A stretch of 64,000 nt of DNA from Manihot esculenta (Eukaryota; Streptophyta; Magnoliopsida; Malpighiales; Euphorbiaceae), in assembly GCF_001659605.2 (NCBI RefSeq), contig NC_035161.2, forward strand, positions 29,497,691 to 29,561,690, written 5' to 3'. The notes beneath the pieces were generated by a model, which worked only from the letters and a program-made list of their open reading frames with translations, made no database searches and had not been told where the DNA came from. Shown one piece after another: positions 22,340 to 31,790 of this stretch. Position 1 is the stretch's first letter, and the number at the start of each line of letters is the position of its first letter. The position numbers and the translations under genes were made by a program.

Positions 22340-22960
22340 GGAGGTGGATCTATGGGAGACCTTACATTGATGGTCCTTCCTTTAGAAGGTTTGACTTTGG
22401 TGGTCTTCCTTTTGGAAGATCTGACCTTGGTGATTTGCTCTTTTCGAAGGTCTGGCCTTAATGTTTTTTCTTTGGAAGGTTTAACATTGGTGGTCTGCTT
22501 TTTTGGAAGGTCAGATCTTGATGGTCTTTCTTTTGAAAGGTCTAACTTTGGTAGCCTATCTATGGAATGTTTGACCTTGGTGGTCTTCTTTTTAGAAGGT
22601 CTAACCTTAGTATTCCACATTTGGAAAATCTGACCTTGTTGGTTTGCTTTTTTAAAATGTCAAACTTTTATGGTCTTTCTTTTGAAAGGTCTGACTTTGG
22701 TGGTCTTCCTTTTGAAAGGTCTGACTTTTGGAAGGTCTGACCTTGGTAGGCTACTCTTTTGGAAGGTCAAACCTTGCTGGTCTTCCTTTTGAAAAATCTG
22801 ATCTTATAACAAGTCTGATCTTGTTGATTTTCTTTTTGAAAAGTCTGACTTTGGTGGTCTAATCTTTTAGAAGGTTTGACCTTAGTAGTGACCTTAATGG
22901 TCTGCTCTTTTTGAAGTCGGACCTTGTTATTCTTCCTTTGAGTTGTAAATGGGATATCAA
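22340..22960. repeat. 30-bp minisatellite, copy A array
   Basis: About 0.6 kb of degenerate tandem units near 30 bp, built from the palindrome AAGGTCTGACCTT and a TGGTCTTCCTTTTGG half. The array continues in copy B as 56930-57496 plus 59616-61830. Because the unit is a multiple of three, both strands stay open in places, giving repetitive peptides. I regard these as non-coding. Confidence 0.88.
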
Positions 22961-24030
22961 TCAAATAATACAACCCTTTTATCTCTCCCTCAATTCTCTC
23001 CCTCTCTTTCTCTCCTTCTCCCTCTCGATCTTTCTTACCCTTCTTCTTCTTCCTCTATTCTTCCTTCATTCTGCCCTTTCTTCTATTTTCTTCTAGTTAT
23101 GGCTTTGCCATAACAAATTTGTCTCCAAAAATTATTTTGTGAGACAAATATTGAATTGTTAGAGAAGTTTTTTCCTCTGTAATTTGTTTTTCGTTTCTTA
23201 GGCACCAACCTCTTCTTTGTCGAGTCTTGCAGCTACCTTTGCCCTTTAGGTTAGGGTGGCTCCTACCTCCCTCGTCTAGATGTGGGTTGTCTCCCTCCTC
23301 TCTGGGTAGTGTTGCACATAGCTTTTCTTTGGTTGTTTTTCGATGAGCTCTGCTTAAATGAAGGCATTTTTTTTGCTTGCCTTTTGTTTGTTTTTTTATT
23401 GTTTTTTTTGGACATGCAAGTAAAATCTTCCATTATATGTGCATCATGGTGAAATTTAGGTGGAAGAAGGATGCTAGAGGGGCAAAACCTCAGGCAATTT
23501 CTCTACCACTTTTTCAACCTCGCGATTAGCATTTTAGAGATTTCATCCTTGGCTTCGGCGGTGACTTCTTGATGCGATTGTGGAAGATCGACCTTCCCTT
23601 TCGAAAGCATCAGGTTCTATCATCCCTCCTATACTGTCCATGCTTGTGCTTTCTTTCTAAGGCTTCACCTTTTCTCCTTGCTCTGAGAAGATTCTTGGCC
23701 TTCTCTTGCTTGGGTATAAGGCTTCTTTTCAATTATTTAGTAGGTAGTTTAGGTCTTTTGGCCATTGTTTTGAAGAGTTCAACCTCTGTTTTAAGGTGGC
23801 TGACAACGATGGTTAGGGTTTCAGATAGAAGTGAAGGACGTTCTTCTTTGGCTATCCGAGCAGAGTTTATGAGTCAAGTGGGTTTGAGTTTTTAGGGCTC
23901 ATGGTTCATTAGATTTTTATCTGTATATATCTTAGAGATCCTTTTATGGTCTTGAGCCTATATCTGTAATCCTTTTAACTCTTTGAATCTTTCTAATGAA
24001 TATCCTAATATCTTTGATAAAAAAAAAACG
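22961..24030 (+). repeat. Probable non-LTR (LINE/SINE-like) sequence with A-tail
   Basis: Unique-looking sequence begins with a C/T-rich tract (22975-23090) and ends CTAATGAATATCC...CTTTGATAAAAAAAAAA at about 24028. The same style of end (CTAATGAATTTC...CCTTTGATAAAA) recurs at 43618-43660. That pattern is typical of LINE 3' ends. No RT domain is visible, and the 108-codon frame at 23569-23895 has no recognisable domain. Family assignment is tentative. Confidence 0.4.
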
Positions 24031-24189
24031 ATACTGTTCCTTTTTTTTTCAAAAAATAAAAACTCTTATCATGATAGTAATTATCTTCTCTAATTTAAAA
24101 ATGTTATTAGGATCATTTATTAAGGTATTAATATTCATATTTCTACAAAATCATCCAATAATGGTCATAAATGATAATACACCCATGAT

Positions 24190-24544
24190 AAAAAGGTTCT
24201 GAGCCCACAAATTACATATAAAATTGGGATATGAAGAGCTTTGATAACAAAAACATGAGTTGCTCTATTACCAGTACATTTGACATGCCTAAAGGAGATA
24301 TTCTGAGCATTAGAAGCCAAAACCCTGATGTCTTCTACAAAATCTTAGATAAGAACATGAGCTGCACCTACATTGATTGCTTGAATAATTGACAGAGAAT
24401 CTCCTTCAATTTTCGATGGACAAAGATCACTATTAAGAGCCAACAAAGTAGCTTCTCGGCAAGCAATAGATTTCAGGATAAGGGGATATGAAATTCCTTT
24501 AATAATTTTGCAATGCCAAAGATATAGGAACTTCGAAATGGTTC
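24190..24544 (-). pseudogene. RNase H-like (RVT_3) domain remnant, C-terminal half
   Basis: The minus strand from 24544 downward reads ISYPLILKSIACREATLLAL then IEGDSLSIIQAINVGAAHVL. With a frameshift it continues into a segment like EDIRVLASNAQNISFRHVKC. This is the pattern of the plant RVT_3 RNase H fold found at the C-terminus of LINE polyproteins and in stand-alone copies (E/AR-EA, SD/GDS, FRHV). The N-terminal half is at 31658-31790; the LTR element 24545-31657 separates them. Whether it is a LINE relic or a host RNase H-like gene is undecided. Confidence 0.72.
24540..24544. repeat. Left target-site duplication GGTTC
   Basis: GGTTC precedes the LTR start TGATAAATA and recurs at 31658-31662 after the right LTR end ATCATCA. 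Confidence 0.95.
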
Positions 24545-25244
24545 TGATAAATATTTTCCTCTTCCTGGTCCATGATAGATCTGGTTTTCTTCTGGGTCCC
24601 TTCTTGCTAGGCTCCCTGATGGGTCTCTCCATGTTTTACCTGGTGAAAGGACCTATAAAATAAGAAAGAATGGTCAGGGGCCTACCGGGTGTGCCCCGGC
24701 AGAGGCCCTCCGACGCTCAAGTCAGATTTTATGGCTCAGAGTAGTATATTTAGGCAAGGGTTACAGAAAGAATAAAAATGGTGTCCAGGAAGGAAAAGGA
24801 AGAAGAAGAGAGCCCCCCCTGCGTGGCCTCTACCGTGATATATATATCTGTCTCTCTGCCACAATGCTAGCTGTCTTCTGTCGCCTAGCTCCGTATGTAC
24901 GGATGTGTCAGGCGCCTGCTCCATGCGTAACGACCATTAATTCTCCTCTGATACGTATGATTCTCCTCTGATACGCATGCGGAAGGACCTACCAGCGGGG
25001 CATCTTGGTCATTTTCCCCTTTCCGGGCTGGGTTGAATGGTAGGGCTGAAGTTGAGCCTGGTGAGGGCCTGATTACTGGGCCGAGAGGTTTGGGCCGGTT
25101 TGATTGAGGAGTCTAGGCGGAGTCCGGCCCTGTGACTGAGCGGGCTGGACCTGGCTCTCGAGGGGAATATTGAAGCCTTCGGATCATGGACTGTTTTCAT
25201 GGGCCTGGCCTTTATACCGGGGTGAAGAAATCCAGCGATCATCA
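24545..25244 (-). repeat. 3' LTR of Tat-like element (left copy)
   Basis: On the plus strand it runs from TGATAAATATT to GCGATCATCA and matches 30957-31657. An ATATATATAT run near 24837 could be a promoter element, but this is unproven. Confidence 0.95.
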
Positions 25245-25263
25245 ATTGCCCCTTTATCTCCTC
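25245..25263 (-). other. Polypurine tract of Tat-like element
   Basis: The minus strand reads GAGGAGATAAAGGGGCAAT immediately before the 3' LTR, the expected position of the plus-strand primer. Confidence 0.75.
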
Positions 25264-25870
25264 AGCAGTTATTCCATGACTGGTGAGGGGATAAATCTTT
25301 AAACTCTATTCATGACCGTGCGGTCTGAGAACTGCTCTTGTCGAAAGTATCCCTTTCTTGCCTTTTTATTATTTTTGTCTGAGCGTTGGACTCTCGTGTA
25401 TGTTTTTTGCCCCTGAGTATTTATGGGTTGTCTTCTCTCGAGCGTTTTGCGGGCTCTTTGTTGCTTGGACCTTTCTCTAGGCTAGCTGAGTTGGTTTAGT
25501 GTGAACGGTTAATTCCCGAGGTCGGTGCCTCTTATGATTGCCCCTGATTCTCTGTTTGGCTTTGTATTTTGGTATGCAGTTTGCTTAGGAATCGTCTTGC
25601 CTTAATTCGGTCTGCCTATTGGGTTTACCAGTACTGTGCTCGTTTTCTTGAGATCGGCATGATGCTTTGGTACTTTTGGTTGTTGTGTGAGATCAAAGTC
25701 TCTTTACCTGATGACTCGAGGTCTTTTGGGAGGTCGGAGTTTAGCTTTTTCATTTATGGTCCCGTGCCCCAATCTTTTATGTGAGATCAGAACTATGTTC
25801 TTTATGAGTTGTTTTTGCTTGTAGCACCGGATGATCTTGGGGATTCCGGCTATTTTTGCTCCGGGAGATC
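25264..25870. other. Internal sequence of Tat-like element, no gene
   Basis: No recognisable coding sequence. The last ~60 bp (TTCCGGCTATTTTTGCTCCG, then GGAGATCTT) resemble units of the 72-bp array further right, so the arrays may once have been continuous. Confidence 0.6.
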
Positions 25871-25889
25871 TTTGAGATCTTTGCCGGTC

Positions 25890-26783
25890 TTCTACCTCAC
25901 TGAGGTCTTCTGCCTCATTGAGGTCTTCTGCCTCTTTGAGGTCTTCTGCCTCTTTGAGGTCTTCTGCCTCTTTTGAGGTCTTCTGCCTCATTGAGGTCTT
26001 CTGCCTCTTTGAGGTCTTCTGCCTCTTTGAGGTCTTCTGCCTCATTGAGGTCTTCTTTTGTCAAGACCTCATTGAGGTCTTCCTTTGTCAAGACCTCATT
26101 GAGGTCTTCTCTTATCAAGACCTTATTGAGGTCTTCCTTTGCTAGGACCTCAGTGAGGTCTTCTTTTGTCAAGACCTTATTGAGGTCTTCCTTTGTCAAG
26201 ACCTCATTGAGGTCTTCTCTTGTCAAGACCTTATTGAGGTCTTCCTTTGCTAGGACCTCAGTGAGGTCTTCTTTTGTCAAGACCTTATTGAGGTCTTCTT
26301 TTGTCAAGACCTCATTGAGGTCTTCTCTTGTTAGGACCTCAGTGAGGTCTTCTTTTGTCAAGACCTTATTGAGGTCTTCTTTTGTCAAGACCTTATTGAG
26401 GTCTTCCTTGTCAAGACCTTATTGAGGTCTTCTCTTGTCAAGACCTTATTGAGGTCTTCCTTGTCAAGACCTTATTGAGGTCTTCTTTGTCAAGACCTTA
26501 TTGAGGTCTTCCTTGTCAAGACCTTATTGAGGTCTTCTCTTGTCAAGACCTTATTGAGGTCTTCCTTTGCTAGGACCTCAGTAAGGTCTTCTTTTGTCAA
26601 GACCTTATTGAGGTCTTCTTTTGTCAAGACCTTATTGAGGTCTTCTCTGTCAAGACCTTATTGAGGTCTTCTCTTGTCAAGACCTTATTGAGGTCTTCCT
26701 TGTCAAGACCTTATTGAGGTCTTCTCTTGTCAAGACCTTATTGAGGTCTTCCTTGTCAAGACCTTATTGAGGTCTTCTTTGGT
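25890..26783. repeat. 18-bp then 27-bp hairpin minisatellite
   Basis: About 25890-26050 has an 18-bp unit (GAGGTCTTCTGCCTCTTT). From there to 26783 the unit is 26-27 bp with the core AAGACCTCATTGAGGTCTT or its TATTG variant. Each core is an inverted repeat with 7-9 bp arms, so the array is a run of some thirty potential hairpins. Frames of 150-157 codons over it, on both strands, result from the period divisible by three and should not be annotated as genes. Confidence 0.92.
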
Positions 26784-26799
26784 TACCCGGGAGTTCTTA

Positions 26800-27385
26800 C
26801 GGGATCCCAAAGTCTTCTTTGTATTTCCGGGATGACCTCGGGGCCTCGCCGGCTGTTTTTGCTTCAGGAGATCTTACGGGATCCTGGCCATTTTTGTACC
26901 GGGGTGACCTCGGGGCCCCGCCGGCTGTTTGTGCTCCAGGAGATCTTACGGGATCCTGGCCATTTTTGTTCCGGGGTGACCTCGGGGCCCCGCCGGCTGT
27001 TTGTGCCTCAGGAGATCTTACGGGATCCTGGCTATTTTTGTATTTCCGGGATGACCTCGGGGCCTCGCCGGCTGTTTGTGCACCAGGAGATCTTACGGGA
27101 TCCTGGCCATTTTTGTTCCGGGGTGACCTCGGGGCCCCGCCGGCTATTTGTGCTCCAGGAGATCTTACGGGATCCTGGCCATTTTTGTTCCGGGGTGACC
27201 TCGGGGCCCCGCCGGCTGTTTGTGCCTCAGGAGATCTTACGGGATCCTGGCTATTTTTGTATTTCCGGGATGACCTCGGGGCCTCGCCGGCTGTTTGTGC
27301 ACCAGGAGATCTTACGGGATCCTGGCTATTTTTGTTCCGGGGTGACCTCGGGGCCCCGCCGGCTGTCTTTGCTCCCTTAGGAGGT
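26800..27385. repeat. 72/75-bp GC-rich tandem array
   Basis: About eight units of 72 bp, or 75 bp when TTTCCGGGATGACC replaces TTCCGGGGTGACC. Each contains CTCGGGGCCCCGCCGGCTGT and GATCTTACGGGATCC. Unit variants alternate in a higher-order pattern. The frames of 182 and 210 codons are products of the period. Its composition contrasts sharply with the flanking AT-rich DNA. Confidence 0.92.
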
Positions 27386-27924
27386 CTTGCGCAAGGTTCA
27401 GGCTCATTGGCCTTACTGTCGCTTTGTCATCTCAGCTGGTTTTATGCCTAACTGAGGTCTTGTTCATTTTTCTGAATTTTTCTGCAAAATAAGAGCTTGT
27501 ACAGAGCATATATAACGAAGATGCCCGTTGTTAATTCAATAATATTCATCAATAAATGATATGGCGCTCATGCCACTTAGTTTCATTTTTCAGATGCATG
27601 CAAGTATTAACTCATGCAATTTTAGAGATGCAATGAACGATATATGTAAATTTCTCCAGAATTTTTCAATCTATATAATGTAAGCAATTATTAGGATATC
27701 TAAACTCATAGAGATATATTTTAATTAAATTTAGTCTTACTATTTACATGCGAAGCATGCCTTTTAATAATCTATGAAATCATTTGTATTCAATAATATT
27801 TAATTAAAAATAACTTCCAATAACTAAAGGCATTCTTGAAATTCTGAAGCAAGATAATAAATATACACAGCAAATTATGTGTACCTTATTTCAATAGTCA
27901 ATTGGCATGATTATCCCTCATCCT
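27386..27924. other. Internal AT-rich sequence of Tat-like element
   Basis: No gene recognised between the GC-rich array and the exon-like fragment. Confidence 0.6.
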
Positions 27925-28345
27925 TCAGTGAAGGATGCAATACAAAATTCTGAGAGCCTTCACTGAACTATGGGCTTGCCCATGAACGGAAGAAATTTCA
28001 TAATGTGCAGTTGACACTGTACATTGTTGATCTGCAACCTGAGATTTTTTCTGCCAGCCATCAGCTTCTTGAGTACTAAATCTTCCTTTACCACGATGAT
28101 CAGCTTTACTGTGCAAGCCCTGAGTGGACCTTCTGGGGATGGTTGTTCCACTTACTATTGTTGATTCAAGATTCCTCATTTGTAGAATAACCAGCAAAGG
28201 CATTATCAGCTTGCAATTTATTATTCTGTTCCTCCCCACTAGAGACAGGTTTAGTATCATTTCGTCCATCAGAAGTCCGGGACTTTGCATTTAGACCTTC
28301 TGTTTTTGATATGTCTTCAAATGCTGTCAATTTCCCCTACTTTCA
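27925..28345 (-). pseudogene. Possible captured host exon fragment, unidentified
   Basis: The minus strand has a coding-like stretch in two frames. One reads DISKTEGLNAKSRTSDGRND and on to NEES before a stop; the other carries GKGRFSTQEADGWQKKSQVA and SVHGQAHSSVKA. The hydrophilic, Ser/Gln-rich composition fits a disordered part of a nuclear protein. A MODIFIER OF SNC1 (MOS1)-like protein is one thought, from memory only. A frameshift separates the two parts. It lies next to the presenilin fragment in the same orientation, so both may be transduced host DNA. Confidence 0.3.
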
Positions 28346-28621
28346 GGTGATCTCACTTTTGTGGGCCCCCCAATATATATGGTAGTCAGGTAATAATATA
28401 CTGCTGTTTGCTCTTGCTTGCTCTCTCTCCCTATGTAAAAGTTAGGGTGTGGGCCCGGCTGGTGGCTGTTTTCTTCCATTTCTCTTTTTTTTTATTTTTT
28501 TTATTTTTTTTAATTACAAATGTATATGTATTATTGGCAAACAAAAAGGCAAACAGAGGACACTTGTCTTGCTGTTATAGGCCCTAGCCCATTGTAAGAA
28601 ACCCATGTATATTTTCAAGAA

Positions 28622-28921
28622 CTAAGTGCATCTAAGGTAAAAAAGAAGCACCAGAAGGAAAGTAACAACAGTGACAACAGCCACAAACACAAGAGAGTTC
28701 AAAAGGGTACCTCCGAGCTTATCCCAGAAGGAGTCCGAGGTTGTCTCAGTGTAAGCCATGGTAGCTATGGTGTTTATTGTTGTTGATGCCGACGAGGAGT
28801 CCGTGTTGAGAATTGAGACCAGAATCACCACAATGAACATGCAGATTGATACTGTTGTTATGATTCTGATTATTTCTTCTCCTAGAAAATCAATAATGCT
28901 TTTGGGTCTTTGGATTTGAGC
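28622..28921 (-). pseudogene. Presenilin N-terminal fragment captured by LTR element
   Basis: From the probable native ATG (MAQIQRPKSIIDFLGEEIIR) the minus strand encodes the plant presenilin N-terminus. It has a first hydrophobic segment (ITTVSICMFIVVILVSIL), the SSSASTTINTIATMAYTE loop and a second hydrophobic segment (LVFVAVVTVVTFLLVLLFYL), ending RCT-stop. About 99 codons remain of a family usually over 400 residues; neither catalytic aspartate (in TM6 and TM7 of the protease subunit of gamma-secretase) is included. The open frame extends upstream to 28948 through probable 5' UTR. It is a fragment within the retroelement, not a working gene. Confidence 0.82.
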
Positions 28922-30638
28922 CATTTGGGTGTTCGATTTTTGGATCAATTTGAGATTGCGAGGAAGGGTATTCCCTCAGATGATAGATTGGTGGCTTCAA
29001 GTTTACTCTGTTTTTGCATTGACTTTCAAGTGGTGGCCTCCTCCCGTAGCGATAGTGGAGCCGAGCTCCCGGTACCAGATGATTATTTTTATCTAACGTG
29101 AAATGTAGGCCCGATCACAAACACGGCTCTGACCTCGATCACATCTCAGCTCGAGCACGGGTCCGACCTCAATGGGCAATCTATCGTTGGGGTCGTCGGA
29201 TTTGCCGAGCTCCTATCTGCCTCTATCCGACTTCACGATTTCCATCCCGAGCTTGAGTCCGTCAACTGTTAAGCGTGAGCTGATTTATTCATGTGGTTCA
29301 CTGTCCAGCCGAGTTTGTGATATTTACTGGGAATTTCTTGTGGATTTGTTGAAGTTGTTCTTTCCAAATTTGCTCTATCAACTTGTCTGAGCTTTTCCTC
29401 CGACCTCTTTCCTCCTTCCTGAGCAGATGCAGATTTGCATGGCCATCGGGTCTTCATTCACGGGAGAGCCCTCTCAACCTTAACAATCTCGTGCACGACT
29501 CGCTGGACTTCGGCGACTCTTTCAACTTCAGCGACTCGCTCAACTTCAGTGATCTCAGGCAGCAGCCGCACTCCAAGTGCATGCATAGCCGACCCGCTGG
29601 CGTCGCCAGCCCGGATTGCCAATGACAGGACAACCTTTGTGCTTCGCCGGATTTCCTTTCCGCCGCCGGCGCATACGAAGTCGAAGGCATTGCAAGAGAC
29701 CCCGCGATCTCCCGTAGTTGTCTTCCCCATCCTCGAGATGATCGAGCTTTCTCTGCTGTTACAACACACGGCTGCGGGCTTCGCCGGTGACACCCATGAC
29801 TGGACGCGACCTGCCCTTAATATTTGATTATTTCCTATTGTCGCCAAGTTGCTCTGATACTTGAGGGGCGTTGCTCTACAACCGAGTTGGCTGGCTATGA
29901 ATCGTGTTTCTTCCGACCTTGCGCCTTATCCGACCTGAAATGTTAGTCCGACCTCTCCTATTTTTCATTTATTAATTTTCTCTTTAACTTGCTAACCTGA
30001 TATTTTACAGCCGACCTCACAACTTCAACAAATATATATATATATACTTCTCATTCTTTTTTTTTTTTTTTATAAAAAAGATTAAAATCTACACTCAGAG
30101 ACAAGCATTTCGATCTGAAGTTTCACCTCGTCAGATACCAGCTGGGTCTTTCTTTTCAGCTGGGTTACTGTAAATCTCCAGCTTTCTTTTTCGTGTAAGC
30201 TTTCTTTTTTGTATTGTCTCCCTGTCGCCCGGATGCTTTCCATCTGTCCTGAAATGCGACTCCAACCTCGACCACGAATCTAGTTTCGAACATGGATCCG
30301 ACCTCAACGAGCAATCTATCGCTGTGGTCGTCGGATTTGCTGAGTTCCTTTCTGTCTTGCTAAACACGGCTCCGACCTCCTTTTTTCTCACGGACTCCTC
30401 TTCTCTTTCTCTCACCTTCTTCTTCTCTTTTTTTTTTTATTTTTTTTTTATATATACAGCGGACCTCAGAATTTCAACAATACATATATTCCTCACCCTT
30501 TTTTTTCTTTTACAGAAAATATTCACCAGACTTCAAAGAAAAAATCAGCCGTAATAAAATCTAATAAATATTAAAATAAATTATCTGAAAGACCATCAAA
30601 ATATTCTTTAGCACAATGAACCTTTCTTTTCAGCTGGG
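28922..30638 (-). other. Internal region of Tat-like element with CCGACCTC repeats
   Basis: No domain recognised. 29105-29250 and 30255-30380 are diverged copies of one segment (both with AATCTATCG and GTCGTCGGATTTGC). They flank a GC-richer stretch, 29430-29850, open on both strands for about 130 codons. The minus-strand frame there ends in a charged coiled-coil-like VERVAEVERVAEVQRVVHEI. It may be a gag part or captured host sequence; I cannot tell. CCGACCT words recur throughout 29100-30440. Confidence 0.5.
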
Positions 30639-30878
30639 TTATCTGCTCAAACTTTCGTACCTTATGTGGATCTCAATGGGTGGATCTGAAAACTTTTGAG
30701 ATAGTAAAATCTCTTTCGTGGAGGGCACATTCCCGGCCAAGCTCGGCGAGGGGTTAAAAGGAATGGGTGGTTGGTTGTTTGGAGTCGTAGGACTGGAAAA
30801 TAAGAACCGCTGCCCCTCTTGGGCAGAGCTCAGATTATTTGGAATGACGTTAAGGTTATTTTCTTGGTGGTTTGCCAT
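30639..30878 (-). pseudogene. Gag-like N-terminal ORF of Tat-like element
   Basis: A 79-codon frame starts 59 nt inside the PBS (MANHQENNLNVIPNNLSSAQ) and is Asn/Pro-rich without a folded domain. Its position immediately after the PBS suggests the remnant of a gag start. No gag capsid domain follows. Confidence 0.45.
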
Positions 30879-30936
30879 TGTGGATCTCAGTGGGTTTTGA
30901 AAGTGAAAACTCCGGTGATGAAAAGATCTCCTTCGT

Positions 30937-30954
30937 TTCCCACAGACGGCGCCA
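30937..30954 (-). other. Primer-binding site of Tat-like element
   Basis: The minus strand reads TGGCGCCGTCTGTGGGAA, 2 nt inside the right LTR. This PBS sequence is common in plant Tat/Retand-type and related LARD elements. The exact tRNA is not asserted. Confidence 0.85.
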
Positions 30955-30956
30955 TT

Positions 30957-31657
30957 TGATAAATATTTTCCTCTTCCTGGTCCATGATAGATCTGGTTTT
31001 CTTCTGGGTCCCTTCTTGCTAGGCTCCCTGATGGGTCTCTCCATGTTTTACCTAGTGAAAGGACCTATAAAATAAGAAAGAATGGTCAGGGGCCTACCGG
31101 GTGTGCCCCGGCAGAGGCCCTCCGACGCTCAAGTCAGATTTTATGGCTCAGAGTAGTATATTTAGGCAAGGGTTACAGAAAGAATAAAAATGGTGTCCAG
31201 GAAGGAAAAGGAAGAAGAAGAGAGCCCCCCCCTGCTTGGCCTCTACCGTGATATATATATCTGTCTCTCTGCCACAATGCTAGCTGTCTTCTGTCGCCTA
31301 GCTCCGTATGTACAGATGTGTCAGGCGCCTGCTCCATGCGTAACGGCCATTAATTCTCCTCTGATACGTATGATTCTCCTCTGATACGCATGCGGAAGGA
31401 CCTACCAGCGGGGCATCTTGGTCATTTTCCCCTTTCCGGGCTGGGTTGAATGGTAGGGCTGAAGTTGAGCCTGGTGAGGGCCTGATTACTGGGCCGAGAG
31501 GTTTGGGCCGGTTTGATTGAGGAGTCTAGGCGGAGTCCGGCCCTGTGACTGAGCGGGCTGGACCTGGCTCTCGAGGGGAATATTGAAGCCTTCGGATCAT
31601 GGACTGTTTTCATGGGCCTGGCCTTTATACCGGGGTGAAGAAATCCAGCGATCATCA
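30957..31657 (-). repeat. 5' LTR of Tat-like element (right copy)
   Basis: It matches 24545-25244 with four substitutions and one extra C. It is followed by the TSD copy GGTTC at 31658-31662. Confidence 0.95.
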
Positions 31658-31790
31658 GGTTCCTTGCTAAAAAGGCAATTGCCCCTCTATTATTTACTTT
31701 ATCTACCGAGGCATCAAAATTAATTTTGGTATCATTTAGAGGTGGAACCCAAGCTGGTTTGTTGAGTGAAAGTATTTCCAGGAATAAATT
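31658..31790 (-). pseudogene. RNase H-like (RVT_3) domain remnant, N-terminal half
   Basis: The minus strand reads LNKPAWVPPLNDTKINFDAS then VDKVNNRGAIAFLARN. This is the usual opening of the plant RVT_3 RNase H fold (W-x-PP, K-x-N-x-D-A/G-S), with the first catalytic Asp in NFDAS. It continues at 24544 once the LTR element is removed. Confidence 0.72.

Larger units (their letters stand above)
24545..31657 (-). mobile_element. Non-autonomous Tat-like LTR element carrying host gene fragments
   Basis: It spans 7113 bp, with near-identical LTRs of 700 and 701 bp (4 substitutions and one indel by eye) and TSD GGTTC. The PBS beside the right LTR and the purine tract beside the left LTR set the orientation to minus. 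I find no protease, RT or integrase. Internal parts, in transcription order: a gag-like start (30878-30639), CCGACCTC-rich repeats, an unrecognised GC-richer segment, a presenilin fragment (28948-28622), another possible exon fragment (28290-27925), a 72-bp tandem array and a 27-bp tandem array. The PBS type and 3' tandem repeats fit Tat/Retand-group LARDs. Confidence 0.9.

Noticed and set aside
25915..26425. Long frames (150-157 codons) on both strands over the 27-bp array, as a repeat protein
   Set aside because: The period is a multiple of three and all frames stay open by chance; indels of one base in later units break them, and they sit inside a retroelement 3' region.
25890..26783. CRISPR-like array
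   Set aside because: Repeats are directly adjacent without unique spacers, in a plant genome.
26819..27451. 210-codon repeat protein of the 72-bp array
   Set aside because: Two overlapping frames are equally open and the unit is a multiple of three; no domain or start context.
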